64,000 nt of DNA, from positions 7,359,152-7,423,151 of the forward strand of contig OZ034966.1 of the NCBI GenBank assembly GCA_964030785.1, in the 5' to 3' direction. Source of the stretch: Siderastrea siderea. Lineage: Eukaryota; Cnidaria; Anthozoa; Scleractinia; Rhizangiidae. Position 1 is the first letter of the stretch. Every line of letters begins with the position of its first letter. The notes under the pieces are model-generated. The model was given only the letters and a program-made list of their open reading frames with translations, had not been told where the DNA came from and ran no database searches. A program made the translations under genes and the position numbers. This document shows positions 29,110-41,199 of this stretch, in pieces.

Positions 29110-30096
29110 ATCTAAGTTTCATTCCCGAGAGGGGGTCAGAGGCACACCCCTCCAGCGACACCCGTGTATCTTAACCCTATTCAGCCTGGGCTATTTTCGA
29201 GTTTCTGAGCATAAGTGGGGGCACAAAGTGCCAAAAAAGTATACTTTGAGGTCCCCAACATGACCTGATGACGTCATATGATGTACGAATTACGTCAACA
29301 TGTCCTAACGTTGAATTTCTTAAAATAATTTTTAAAAGCTGAATAGGATTAATGCTTAGTGAATAAAGATAAAACACCATTTTTTGAGAGCTGCTTTGCG
29401 ACCTGAAATCGTCGATTTGAGACTGTGATAACTAATAATTTTTGCTTCCCTTGACCGTTGACGGTAAAAATTAGCCTTTCTTGACGGTTCACGGTGAAAT
29501 TTGAGGCCGCTTGACGGTTTACGGTTAACCCATTGAGACCCTCTAGATTCTGCCCAAATGTTGTGCACTGCCGAACGTGACAAAACTACAGCAATTTACA
29601 GTGAAATTTAACTTTTAATTAAAGTTGAGCAAATTTTGCTGTCGGTTACAAATACACAAAAACGCAAAAGCATGGAAAGAACTTCCTCATTTTTATGGTC
29701 CATAAGAGTGTAGACCATGATAAAATAGAGTCAGTTTGTTATTTCTTAGTCGATGCCTGCTGGTAATTGCATCACCTGATATGATCACGCCATCTAATGC
29801 AACATCTACCTGTCCGGCGCTTTCCGGCGAAAGAATTTTTTTACAATAAGAGAAGGAGTAAGGACTGAGCATTCGAACAAAAGTGCAGGTACAAACTAAA
29901 GTGTCAGTGATTATGAGGTAGCAGCAATAACAGAGTGGTAACATGTGAGGCAGGATTCACTGTGATTGGTAATGAGGTAGTGTATCTGTGGAAAACAAAA
30001 TTAGGACTAGCAGTTGAAAGTAAACCTAGTTAGGATCCCTGGCGCGATGCTGATGTAGTATTAAAGTAGGTCATGATCTACTTGGGTGTAAAAAGA
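29110..30096. other. intronic stretch; short diverged tandem repeat, no gene
   Basis: At about 29448-29530 a unit of about 37 bp with TTGACGGT(T)(C/T)ACGGT is repeated about three times. Nothing else stands out. It lies within intron 2 of the endonuclease-like gene. Confidence 0.5.
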
Positions 30097-30109
30097 TAAT
30101 AATAATAAC

Positions 30110-30164
<55 letters not shown>
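30097..30164 (+). repeat. (AAT)n microsatellite
   Basis: About 22 AAT units with one AAC interruption, in intron 2 of the endonuclease-like gene. Confidence 0.95.
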
Positions 30165-30638
30165 GTTCCTGTACTCAGAGCGCAGTAAAAAGTTTAAAAG
30201 TGAAATATTACGTTCGGTTCAACCGAACTACCTCAGCCACAGTAAAAGTGTGAATGTGAACGCGAAGAGAATATCTGCTTCAGTGCCATATAAAGGCGTT
30301 TCGGAACGCCTACAAAGAGCAGTTAAATCACACGAGGTCACACTCGTACACAGGCCTTTCATTTCCCTCAGTCACAATGAACATTGGCATGTCACAAGAC
30401 ATTCGGTGGATTCCAGCAAAACAGGAGTTCTTGCCACGGAAAGCAACACGTTCAAACGCCGCATAATGGAGGCAAGTGAGATCCGGTTACGAAAGCCCCC
30501 TTTAAATAGAATTAGCCAACATCTATGAGATTATTTTAGCCCCCTCGAGACCCCAATGAACGTGATATATAACCCTTCATGTTTCCAGAGCAAGAAACAA
30601 TATTTTTAATTGTACTTGGGTGTAGTTGTGGCATTCAC

Positions 30639-31058
30639 CCACGAAGTATGTACCCGTGGAGTCATAGATTTTATTTTGAAAAGGATAATTCGAGCCACCG
30701 GAGACAACCGTCGGGCGGTATTTATATGTAACAAAGGTTAGCATACCTATTCCTCCAGCATCTAACGGGTTGCGCCATTTAACCTTGGGTCTTACATTTG
30801 TTCCAATTCCTGCCGCTTGGGTAGGAGTCACTTTGTACGCTGAATATAATGGAATATGTCGCTTCCGATCAAAGAGCGTAACAAAGTAAATAGCGCCAGT
30901 AGGATCTGCTGGTAATCTCTGTGCAATTTCAACTAAAGCACGCGAATTAGGAAAGCCCGTAGGACGCATGCCACCTGCGAAAAATGTCGTCACTTCCGGG
31001 TCGACTGCCCGTACTGACAGCTGACGTCTGCAATCCTTGGTCAATTTACTTTGGCATT
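30639..31058 (-). CDS. ENDOD1-like secreted endonuclease, exon 2 (N-terminal domain)
   Basis: 420-nt exon. The acceptor is CTTTTTTCAG before AATGCC. The donor is G|GTGAAT near 30639, chosen because it joins exon 3 in phase (…YFV then GIPIDKGY). Family landmarks are ECQSKLTKDC, FFAGGMRPTGFPNS, YFVTLFDRKRHIPLYSAYKV. The first two bases complete the Glu codon opened by exon 1, so phases agree on both sides. The cysteines and the FFxGGxxP block are the usual start of mature ENDOD1-like proteins. The neighbouring 3' reading (to 30577) is intronic. Confidence 0.85.
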
Positions 31059-31559
31059 CTGAAAAAAGAGAAAATGAAGCGTGACTAACATAAGCAGTAA
31101 ATGGCATTGTCATAGTGGACTCCATCCAATCGGCTCTGCTAAATTTAAGTTTCCAAAAAAGCACTTTTGGTAATGAACACATGAAAAAAAATTAATCAAT
31201 AAATGATTATAATAATAATTTATCATGTAAAAAAAAATGCTTGAAAAGGCTTTAAAAGTCAACTGACAACAGTGTGACGGAGAAAGGAAATATCTCTGAT
31301 CTATCAGTGGTTCTGTTACCCAATATTATAATATAACGATTAGCTTAGGTTCCTGTGAGGTGCCGGAGAAATCGAACTTGAATTGTATTGTACAACAAGC
31401 GTCTGACTTTCAATTCAAATAACATGTTTGAGACATCCTTTCATGACCTACAATAACAAATCTATTTATGGGACAAACAAGGGGGTTAGTTTCGAAAGAA
31501 ACTGTGATACTGCGTCAGTGGGGTCGTGAAACACAAAAATTTGGATTTATCAACTGAGT

Positions 31560-32400
31560 TGATAAGGTAAATTGGCCACCGTAAAGAGATTGAAAACTGA
31601 CGTTTCGAGCGTTAGCCCTTCGCCAGAGCGAATCAAGGAAATTATGGGTTGCACTTGGTTTATATAGAGAGAGTGGTGGAGCTACGCTATTGGTATTAAC
31701 ATGGCAACGTGAAAAACAAGAAAAAATTAGTTGAATGAAAAGCGTTCTTTGATACCGTAGGGATTAAGTGTGCCGATTTCAAAAATGAATTTTTGTTCTA
31801 GATTTTCACGGCTTTCCGTACTACCCTGGTGTAGGGAAAGGCAACACATCGTCATGTGTTGGCTAGAATAATTAGGGAGATTGAAATGAAGGGCGACTGG
31901 TTTGGATGCGTCCTTGTTATTTCTTTCAAGGTCTCGTAGGTGATCGCGGAAACGGTTGCCTAGTCTCCTCCCCGTTTCACCAATGTATATCCTGTTGCAT
32001 AACGTGTATGTTATGCGATAGATAATACATTTGCAGAGGTGCATGTAAAGCGATCAGTGATTTCAATCGATCGCTTGGGTCCTGTTATTTTGTCTGCATT
32101 GTGAATGAAATGATTGTTGTTGCATCGTTGGCGCGCCCATTTAAAAGTACCTTTATTTAAGTGTCAAGTTAAGTGTCAATGGTGTAAATGGAATTCTCTC
32201 ATTCTTTTCATTCTGCGACGTTTGAATTGCTGTCTGTCGATCAATCTGTTGAGCAAGGCGATGAGCCGTGTTGATAACAGAATCAGGATAGCCACGCTTC
32301 TTGAAGAAATGGCACATTTCCTCTGATTTGTTGGAAAAATCGGAGTCATCACTACGTAAACGTCGAAGTCTAAGAAACTGAGAGAACGGGATAGCGTTTT
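31560..32400 (-). mobile_element. Penelope-like element (PLE) 3' fragment with GIY-YIG endonuclease
   Basis: The minus strand encodes the end of a PLE polyprotein. A C-terminal RT/linker block (LRSDDSDFSNKSEEM, about 32340) is followed, with breaks, by the GIY-YIG domain IYIGETGRRLGNRFRDHL in the ORF 32044-31727, which ends in QKFIFEIGTLNPYGIKE. The untranslated tail contains a hammerhead-like core at 31597-31626. The fragment is 5'-truncated and broken near 32050-32200. It sits antisense to nothing: it is in the same orientation as the host gene, inside intron 1. Confidence 0.85.
31597..31626 (-). ncRNA. hammerhead ribozyme-like core, degenerate
   Basis: The minus strand reads CTGGCGA, a 4-bp stem (GGGC/GCTC) and then GAAAC. 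The consensus core is CTGANGA...GAAA, so the invariant A at position four is a G here. PLE terminal regions are known to carry hammerhead motifs. This copy is probably inactive. Confidence 0.5.
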
Positions 32401-33157
32401 TGACGTGGGAAGGATGAGAAGATCAATGCACCAAATTTAGTTTCATCTGTTTGTTGCTCAGAAAAGTAAAAAAAAGGTTACCCCAATACAATTTTTCTTA
32501 CCTTATTGGCTTGACAACAGTGTTAGGTAAGTTAAGTTAAAAGATGGAAAAAGACACTCGTAAAGGAAATCAAAACGCTCTGAAGAAACGAAAGCTTAAA
32601 GACAATAAACGACTCAAAACTCTTCCCAATTTTCTTAACGAGTAACCTCTCTAGTTAACAGAAGACGGCATTTTTAATGCATCGCCTTAAAACCAACAGT
32701 TGCTATCTTATTGTTTTGGTCTTACAGTAATCTGAATGAAAACAAATATTATACCAGTTAAATTAGTGAACCCTGTGGTATCAACTAAATTTCCTCTTCC
32801 AAACTCAACAAACGATCATTTAAATGCTTTTTGTCAAGAGTAATCTCTTGTGTTTTCTCTACAGAAAGAAATTCCAAGTACACCTGAGAATTCCTCCTCA
32901 AAAAGTTTTATTCTTGTGGTGACGTTTTTGTGGACTTTAGAGAAGCTTTCTGTAACTACAGGAACTGAAATAGTTTGTACTTTTGAAGATGTTGACTTCA
33001 TCCAAATTCAATTAATTAAAAACCGTTTTCAGCTGCCAGTAAGATTCTTCGCTTTCTCTTTGATGAGAAGTTGTGTCAGTGGACCATCCAAAACTGTTTT
33101 CAGTTAGATTTCCTGTTGTGGAAATTTATTTCCCGTTTTACATCAAGGAGCACTCAC

Positions 33158-33236
33158 CAGAAACTTCACTGGAACGTTCAGAGTCAGCCACTAAAACTGT
33201 GATAATCACGAAAGGTAGAACGTTTACCATCAACAT
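33158..33236 (-). CDS. ENDOD1-like secreted endonuclease, exon 1 (signal peptide)
   Basis: 79 nt from the ATG at 33236 to the donor TCTG|GTGAGT. It encodes 26 residues plus one base. The peptide starts MLMVNVLPFVIITVLVAD, a clear secretion signal with a hydrophobic core and a cleavage region before SERSSEVS. The single base completes Glu with exon 2 (GAA TGC). It is the nearest of six equal-length copies of this exon in the window. Confidence 0.8.
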
Positions 33237-35116
33237 TTTGCCCGCTTGAAAGTCGTTCAAAATGAACGCCGGGAGTTTTGCTCACTCTTTTGGAATTTAC
33301 TTTTAGGCAAGGATATTGGGGTCTTCCACATGTCCTTTTTGTTTTAACTTAAAAGTCTTCAGACTAGTTGAAGCCAATGAAATACAACATTAATGGATCA
33401 TGGAAACGAAAAAAGTTGAAAAGTTCAGATGTTTCTGACTTTCTCAGGCAAAGAGCCTGAAGACAAAGTTGCGCAACAGCGCGTTTATCTAACTTTATTA
33501 AGAAGGAAAATTCATTTTCATTTTTATGTCAAGATCTCGCATATCCGATTCCAGTTTTGATAGCGGGCTGCGCAAATAAATCATTTCCGTGTATAACTAA
33601 TTATTTGTTTAGTGGAGTTTCTGAGAATAGGAAACTAAGCTTACATACCGCAAGTCCTGCCAAAGGAATAGTCATAGTTTGGAGGAGAATTTCTTATTCC
33701 ATTCAAATTAGGAAATCATTATCTCTTCCACTTCAGCGCACCACTTTTGCAGTTCAGCTTTTTTTTTTTCAGCCTTATCAATTAGTTGTTCAAGAAAAGA
33801 TCAATCTTCCATTTGCCGTGCGTGGAAATTTGGAAGTCGGTGTAAGTTTCAAGAAAATCGCTGTTGAAAGTGGCTTCTATACGAAAAAGGCCCGTTTTTT
33901 GGAAATTTTCAAGTGTAAAGGGATAGTCTTTAAACTTTGTAAAACTCATTCGTTTAAAGACCAAATGACAGATACAGCATTCCTCTTGAAAAAGCCGCGC
34001 GTGGAGGTTTCAGTTATGACTTCTGGAAATCAGAAAAGCGAATTTTACCAACGCAGCCCCTTTCTTCTCTTATTCCGGGCTTTTCAAAGCGCGCTCCCAT
34101 TTAGATTTGCCGCTTCAGCGGTCATGAATAATTAACGATGTCCACGCATTGCTCTGCTCGCAGGGTAGCCCGATGTAATCTCTCTGGCATCAATGTGCTT
34201 CTTGCTTAGTAAGATAAAAAATTATGTGCCTCCATACACGTTTTCTGGTTACATTGGCTTGATAACGGTTTTAGGCTACCAGTAGGGTGAAACGTTCTCC
34301 CATGCAAACTCCTTCAAGAGAATGAAATGGAATTCTAGACGTCAAAGATTGAAGACATTACACGACTCCAGCCACTTCCTATATTGGTTCACAAAACTAT
34401 TTTATCTTTTAACCAGACGGTAACTGTTTTAAGCCTGTGTGACGATTTTTAAAAGGCTTAATCAATTTCAAAGAAAAAACAAGTTTCTAAAAAATTAACT
34501 TTCTGATAAACCTGCAAATTCCTCCTCTAAAAATCTGATACTTCTACGTCAATTTTCTTGGCGTGCTTCACTTGCCGAAACTTTCACCGAAGTGCAGAAA
34601 CACGAGAAAAGAGTATCTACTTTTGAAGATGTTAATTTTATCCAAAGACGGCTAATTGAAAACTTTTGAGGGGTATCTGTTGCGCGGAAATCCGTTATAA
34701 ACCGTTAACTTCAGAAGTCTCAGTTGCTTTCGGTTATAAATTGTAATCGTAGAAAAATGATAGATGAGAAGCAGCGTGGATTTCATTGGTATTTCGTTGA
34801 GTGTCATTCTAGTGTTTAAGAGGTTTCCTCTTTGCAAATATCCTAATCGTTATACATTTGTATTTTATGGCGGTTGAGAAGATAGGAAGTAGCCTTAGTG
34901 ATAATTTGTTAACTAGTGGTGTTATGTGAAATAATTGACCTTGTGGTTACACTGCCCTTTATCACCCTATAAAAAGCGGTATAAAATAAAATGGCAGAAC
35001 AGTATGCCGTATAAAATGCCAGTACAAAAAATGCATTATCGTCTAAGCAAGAGGAACTGTTCTCAGTTAGAAGTTCTTTAAAGTTGCTCAAAAGTTCTTG
35101 CATCACTAGTACTCAC

Positions 35117-35195
35117 CAGAATCTTCATTCGAAGGTTCAGCGCAAACCACGAAAACTGCGAGAATTACCCAAGACCAAACGTTTACCATCGACAT
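35117..35195 (-). CDS. duplicated signal-peptide first exon, copy 2
   Basis: 79 nt, same phase and donor (TCTG|GTGAGT) as exon 1 of the endonuclease-like gene. The peptide begins MSMVNVWSWVILAVFVVCAE, with an added Cys near the cleavage region. It could be an alternative first exon spliced to exon 2 at 31058, or a remnant of a gene duplication. Confidence 0.65.
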
Positions 35196-35522
35196 TGTGC
35201 TAGCTTTGAAATTCAGTTTCAAAATGAAAGGAACCAAAATGTTTTTCACTTATGATGACGGAAGCCTAAAAATTACGTACCCACGCAGCCACGCAAGAAG
35301 GTTAGCTCACTGCTTTGGAATTTGCTATTAGGTAAGGATATCGTGTTTTCCCACAAGTTGTCTTTGTTCCAACCTGAAAGCCTTAAAAGCCTTAAATTAT
35401 ACTCGTTCAAGCGAAACAACTGCAAATGGTTTAAGGTTACAAAAATTCTCTCTTTGAACAATTCAATCAACGAATTGAACAATTCACCACGAACTCAGTA
35501 AATATGACCTATGCTCGCCACG

Positions 35523-35692
35523 AGTCTCCCAGTAGCTCAGTGGTTAGCGCGTCCGACCGGTGTACGGAAGGTCATGGGTTCGATTCCCGTCGGGGACTCA
35601 GATTTATTCTTTGTCCCACGCTCCCGACATGCTGAATATTGCTGAAGCTTACAAGGGGCCTTTATGTCAAAAAAAAAAAAAGAAAAAAAAAA
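35523..35692 (+). mobile_element. tRNA-derived SINE with poly(A) tail
   Basis: The head (35523-35598) folds like a tRNA: A box TAGCTCAGTGG, B box GGTTCGATTCC and a 5' AGTCTCCC / 3' GGGGACT acceptor pair. The anticodon loop would read GGT (Thr), but position 33 is C and the stem has a mismatch. A 70-bp unrelated body and an A-rich tail (35669-35692) follow. That makes it a SINE and not a functional tRNA gene. Confidence 0.75.
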
Positions 35693-37729
35693 CTTCCGTA
35701 TAAGTCTTTCATAGCCGATATCCCACTGAAGTTAGAACATTATTATCTCGTGTGTGCGCACCATTTTTGTCCTTTTCCAGCCCAGCCTTATCAACGTGAT
35801 TTTTGCTCGGTAAGTTAAAAATTTACGTCCCTCTTGTTAAATTGGCTTCATAACCGTTTAAGGCCGCGGGTGAGAAACAAGGTCATCAGTATTCATCTAT
35901 TTAAAGCGTGTGCTCGAAAAGCGACGAATGATAGCGACATTGCGCGAAATATTCATGAATAGGCTCTTCAGTAAAACATTCATTTTCTGAATCAATAATT
36001 GCACGTGCGTTAAATCGTGTGCCACGGATATCTTGTGTCTTTCAAGCATTTTTAAATAAAAAATATTGTCGAAGTCCGGCTGTTTTCTACGTTGAAACGT
36101 TAGTAGAAACTTTTTATTTAGAAGTTCTGCAACAAAACAAAACTAAAATAATTCTCCTTATTGCTAACATAGAGCTTTGGAAACGCTTATATTCTTTTCT
36201 GGGCAGTGAACAATAGCTGCTAGAATTTAATTTCCATAATTAGCATGATGACAAATTCTTTTAAACACTCGTGTTTATTCGGTAAGCCTTCGGAAGCCCT
36301 AATACCACCAATTTTGTGACCAAGACTACAGCGCGGATACAGAATTTCCTGAACTGACACCACAGGCAGATAAACTAGGCGTATTGTAGATTGTCACAAC
36401 AGAAGGAATTTTTTTAGACAGGCTTTTTAACAAAATATTGAAGGCTTCAAATTTAAACAAAGACGATTTTATTCATTTGAAAGCTTACAACTTTCAAAGG
36501 AACTCGAAATCCTATAATCAGCTTCTGTTGTGACACAATAGAGGTTTTAACTGATCAATGAGTGGTAAAAACAAGAATTGTTGTCTTCTCCACGAGGAGA
36601 AAACTTGGACACGGAGTCGCGTTTTACAAATCTTAACTTTGAAAGCTCAAAGTATCGCAAAGAAGTGCAATCTATCAAATTAAAAACAACCTTGTTGCAC
36701 TTTCACCATTCCCCAAGCTCTCTTTTAAGTTTCAACGGAATTGGCTCCCAAGTGTTCAAGATATAAAGCTTTTAAACGTGACACCTCCACCAGAACATTT
36801 TGCCTTATAAATCTATTCATGAGCAGCTTGTCACCCGCGGCCTTAAGGATACCAGTATATAGGGTATCATGTTCTCCCACAAGCGACTTACTTGCATGTA
36901 AAGGACCTACCAAATGCAAACTTCTTCAAAGGAATCAAATTGGATATGGGAAGCCAAGGTTTAAGACGATTTAAAAGGGTTGATCGAGTTTTAATTTAAA
37001 TATGTAGCATTTGCGTAACGTTACTGTAGAGAGAAATTAAAATAAATCTCGCTACAGTTTAATAACATAATGGACTCTACGTTATCAATTAAAAGTCAAC
37101 TTCCAAAATTAATTTGACAATCGTTAAAATGGTCTTTCCTAAGGATGGTTAATCAAAGAGCTTTCTCCGCTATGAAAAACTTCGGCTTGTGTTTCGTGTA
37201 CCGGGATCCTTCACTACGTAAAACTTTCATTGAACTGAAACGCAAGAAAATTTATTGGGTTGTAGAAATTCTCTGTTTGAAATGATGGCAATCTTAATGT
37301 TCTAGGTCTTTGGAATAGACAAAAAGTATAGATGATAATTTGTTTACCACTGGTGTTATCTCAAATATTCGCCCTGCTGTTTACGTTGCGTTTTACCGAG
37401 GTATACGAAGTTTAAAAACCCACTGTTAAGTAAAAAAGTTGACCATGGCCAGCTTAAAACGTGTTTTAGCTGTACAGAAATGGTTTTTGCTTATCACAAC
37501 AAAAGTGTCAAATTAAAAGCTGAGGCCAATTTTACAAGGAGTTTTGCTCAATTCTAGAGATTTGCTTTTTACATGTGGGAAGGGTATCGTGTTCTCCCAC
37601 AAGTTGTCTTTGTTCGAACTCATCTGAAAGTCTTACTTCAGTGGATATTTATTTGAGCTGAGGAAATCAAATGACATCAAGGCCGTTATTTACGTTAACT
37701 GAAGGTTATAAATCAGAGCCCAAAAAAAA

Positions 37730-37773
37730 TCTGGATAACCACGAAAGGCAAAACGTTCACCATCAACAGTTCA
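37730..37773 (-). pseudogene. decayed signal-peptide exon copy
   Basis: The minus strand has TTGATGGTGAACGTTTTGCC and TTTCGTGGTTATCC, matching the first half of the exon. The second half and the donor are lost. A similar decayed copy lies 0.55 kb from an intact exon on the inverted side (56525). Confidence 0.6.
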
Positions 37774-38225
37774 CTTCTACATTTTGTGGCGTACTTAAAT
37801 TCAGTGAAACTTTCGGCGACATAAACTACGATAACACATTTAAGTACTTCCTTCAGAGTCAGATAGTTGAAAACTAACTGCCAAATAGATCAGTCGAAAA
37901 CCTTTGGACACGGAAAAAATTCGCTCTATGAGAAATTGTGTCAGTGATTCATCGGTTCAGTATTTTGTTTAGGCCTCTTTATTTTTTTGTGTTATTGAGT
38001 ATGCAAATATTTTACCGATAGTTTCCAACTACTTGCGTTACTTTCAATAAGTGACATTCTGGTAAGGCTGTATTTTACCAAGCTTTCCGGCCCATTCAAA
38101 GTCTAAACGTTTATCCTGCCTATATGCATACGAAGTGTTTTAACTGTGCAAAACTGCTGTCCGTCAGATTTTCCTTTATGTTTTTTTATGTTACTGAAAA
38201 TGTTTTAACATCAAGTAGCACTCAC

Positions 38226-38304
38226 CAGAATCATCCTTTGAAGGTTCAGCGCTAACCACTAAAACTGCGAGAATCACGAAAGGTAGAACTTTTACCATCA
38301 ACAT
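38226..38304 (-). CDS. duplicated signal-peptide first exon, copy 3
   Basis: 79 nt with donor TCTG|GTGAGTGC. The peptide begins MLMVKVLPFVILAVLVVSAE, with a good hydrophobic core. Same length and phase as the exon at 33158. No exon 2 homologue is found between this copy and 35195. Confidence 0.65.
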
Positions 38305-40200
38305 TGTGCTAGTCTTGAAATTCAGATGCAAAGTGAAAGGAACCAAAAAGTATTTCACTTATGATGACGGAAGCCTAAAAATTACGTGCCCACGCAGCCA
38401 CGCAAGAAGGTCAGCTCACTATTTTGGAATTTGCTTTTAGTCAAGGATATCGTGTTTTCCCACAAATTATCTTTGTTCCAATCTAAAAGCCTTAAATCCT
38501 TAAATTATACTCATTCAAGCGAAACAACGTCTGCACATGGTTTAAAGAAATAAAAAAAATTTCCCTTTGAACAATTCAATTGTTGTTTCTGGTATTTTCT
38601 CAGCCAAAGAATTTGAAGAGCAAGTTACTATAAGGCGGTGTATAAAACTCGCTTTTGACATTACAAAGATCATTACAGATAGCTTGCAAAAGGCCTTCAT
38701 TTAATAAAAAAACAAAAGCAAAAAACCTCTGTAAGTCTTTCATAGCCATAGCTTTGAATTAACTCCATAGCAGATATTCCACTGAAGTTAGAAAATTATT
38801 ATTTCGTGTGTGCGCACCATTTCTGCCCTTTTTTCAGCCCAGCCTTATCAAAGTGATTTTTGCTCGGAAAGGTAAAAAATTACGTGCCCTCTTGGTCATT
38901 TGGCTTCATAACCGTTTAAGGCGACCAGAGGGATATCATGTTCTCCCACAAGCCACTTTTAATGCTTGCATGTAAAAGACTTACTGAATGCAAACTCTTT
39001 CAACGGAATTCAAGTGGGATATTGGAAGCCAAAGTTTGTGACGATTTAAAAGGGTGGATCGAGTTAGAAACATGTAGCATTTGCGTAACGTTGCGGTAGA
39101 GAAAAATTAAAATAAATCTCGCTACAGTTTATTAACATAATGGACTCTATGTTATCAATGAAAGTCCACTTTCAAAAGTAATTACACAATCGTTAAAATG
39201 GTCTTTTCTCAGCATAGTTAATCAAAGAACTTTCTGCGCTACGAAAAAACTTGACTATGTAAAGCTTTCACTGAACTGAAACGCAAGAAAATTTGTTGTG
39301 TTGTAGAAATTCTTTGTTTGAAATGATCGCAATCTTAATGTTCTAGGTCTTTGGAATAGAACAGAAAGTATATACGACAATTTGTTTACCACTGGTGTTA
39401 TCTCAAATATTCGCCCTGCTGTTTACGTTGCGTTTTACCACGGTAAAGGAAGTTTTTAACTCGCTGTTAATTAAAACGTTGACCATGGTCACCTTACAAC
39501 GTGTTTTGACTTTCCAGAACTGTATTTTGCTTATACCAACAAAAGTGTCAAATTAAAAGCTAAAGCCAATTTTACAAGGATTCGATCTTGCTCAATTCCT
39601 TGAGATTTGCTTCTTGCATGTGGGAAGGGTATCGTGTTCTCCCACAAGTTGCCTTTGTTCTAACTCATCTGAAAGTTTTATTTGAGCTGAGGAAATCAAA
39701 TGACATCAAGGACGTTATTTATGTTAACTGAAGATTATAAATCAAAGCCAAAAATAGCTAGTTTAAGTTCAATATTGTTCAGAGCAAATTGGTAAATTGT
39801 TATGTAGCATGTTCCACTTAGGCTTTAAGGGATAATTGCACTATAAATACACGTGAGAAGCTATGTGGATTTAACTGATATTTCGTTGGGGACTTTCTTG
39901 TGTTGCAGGGATGTCCTCTCTGAAAATAGTATCCTAATCGTTATATTTCAGGGCGGTTCAGTAGATAGAAAGTAGCTTTAGTGATAATTAGTTAACTAGT
40001 GGTGTAATTTTAAGTAATCGACCTTGTGTTTACACTGCCTTTTATCGCCGTATAAACAGCGGTATGAAATACTGAATGCCAAAACAGTACGCCCTATAAA
40101 ATGCCAGTACAGAAAAATGCATTATCGTCTAAGCACGAGGAACTGTTCTCAGTTAGAAGTTCTTTAAAGTTGCTTAAACGTTCTTGCATGTAGTACTCAC

Positions 40201-40279
40201 CAGAAACTTCATTCGAAGGTACAGCGTCAGCCAGCAAAACTGCAAGAATCACGAAAGGCCAAACGTTTACCGTCAACAT
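40201..40279 (-). CDS. duplicated signal-peptide first exon, copy 4
   Basis: 79 nt with donor TCTG|GTGAGTAC. The peptide begins MLTVNVWPFVILAVLLADAV. It is closest to the plus-strand copy at 53674 (both followed by TACTACATGCAAGAAC), which identifies the two as partners in the inverted duplication. Confidence 0.65.
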
Positions 40280-41199
40280 TACGGTAGCTGTGAATGTCAG
40301 GGGAAAAATGCAACGAGCCAAACTTCACTCCACTTATAACAATAAAAGTGTCAAATTACGAGCCAAATCAGTTTTAGGAGTCTTGCTCAATTCCGTGACA
40401 TTTGCTTTCACAGGTGGAAAAGGTATCGTGTTCTCCCACAAGCTTTCTTTGTTCTAATTGAACTAAAAATTTAATACAAGCGAAAATTCGAATTCAAACA
40501 CTCATGGCATCAAGGAAGTTAGTTATTACTTACTCCCCATTATTTGAAAGGAATTAATTACATGCAAGTTAGAACCAAAAATGGTTATTTTGAGTCAAAT
40601 ATAGTACCAAATAAATCGCCCACTTATTAATATAGCGGACTCCACATAAATAAAATTATTTTCTGCTACGTTTTCGAACTGCATCAAACCTCTTACCTTT
40701 CTGTTCTTTTCTTCTCTATTTAAAACTTTTATTGAAGAAGTTCATTACTACCAGGTTGTGAGGCATTCACCAAATGTTGTTGTAATGGAACGCAAGAACT
40801 GTTGTATACAATGTGGTTAGAAATAAATTCGCTTCAAAAGTTATTTTGTATCATCAAGGATGAGTTATTTTAACTTGCTTCTTCAATGGCATTTCTCTAA
40901 GATTCATCGGTCTTTATCTGGTTTGAAATCTAAAAGCAGGCTTCAAGTGCAACAGAACCCACCCGGCACTAAATGTCACGATGTTCAAGTCAAGGAACTG
41001 CTGTCTTAAGTAAAAGAAAGAGGGAACATTTCGAAGTTATTCAAAAATTCTGAAATTCGGCCCTGTTGATCAGCTGTCAATAGTGCTGCGAAAAGCACCC
41101 TAAAATATGATAAAAACTGTGAATTTGCACTTTATATCTTTCATAGAGACAAAGATATGGCTTAACGAGTTCCGTTTCTCTAACAATGACCCAAACCTA

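Larger units (their letters stand above)
31059..33157 (-). other. intron 1 of the endonuclease-like gene, with a Penelope-like fragment
   Basis: Apart from the retroelement remnant at about 31560-32400, no coding signal is visible. The 5' splice site is GTGAGTGC directly after 33158. Confidence 0.6.

Noticed and set aside
28931..29263. ORF with PSVRPSVRPSVCLSVCLS repeats
   Set aside because: It is the translation of tetranucleotide microsatellites behind the retrotransposon.
35523..35598. Functional tRNA-Thr gene
   Set aside because: A and B boxes are good, but the anticodon loop lacks U33, the stem has a mismatch, and the unit continues into a body and poly(A) tail typical of a SINE.
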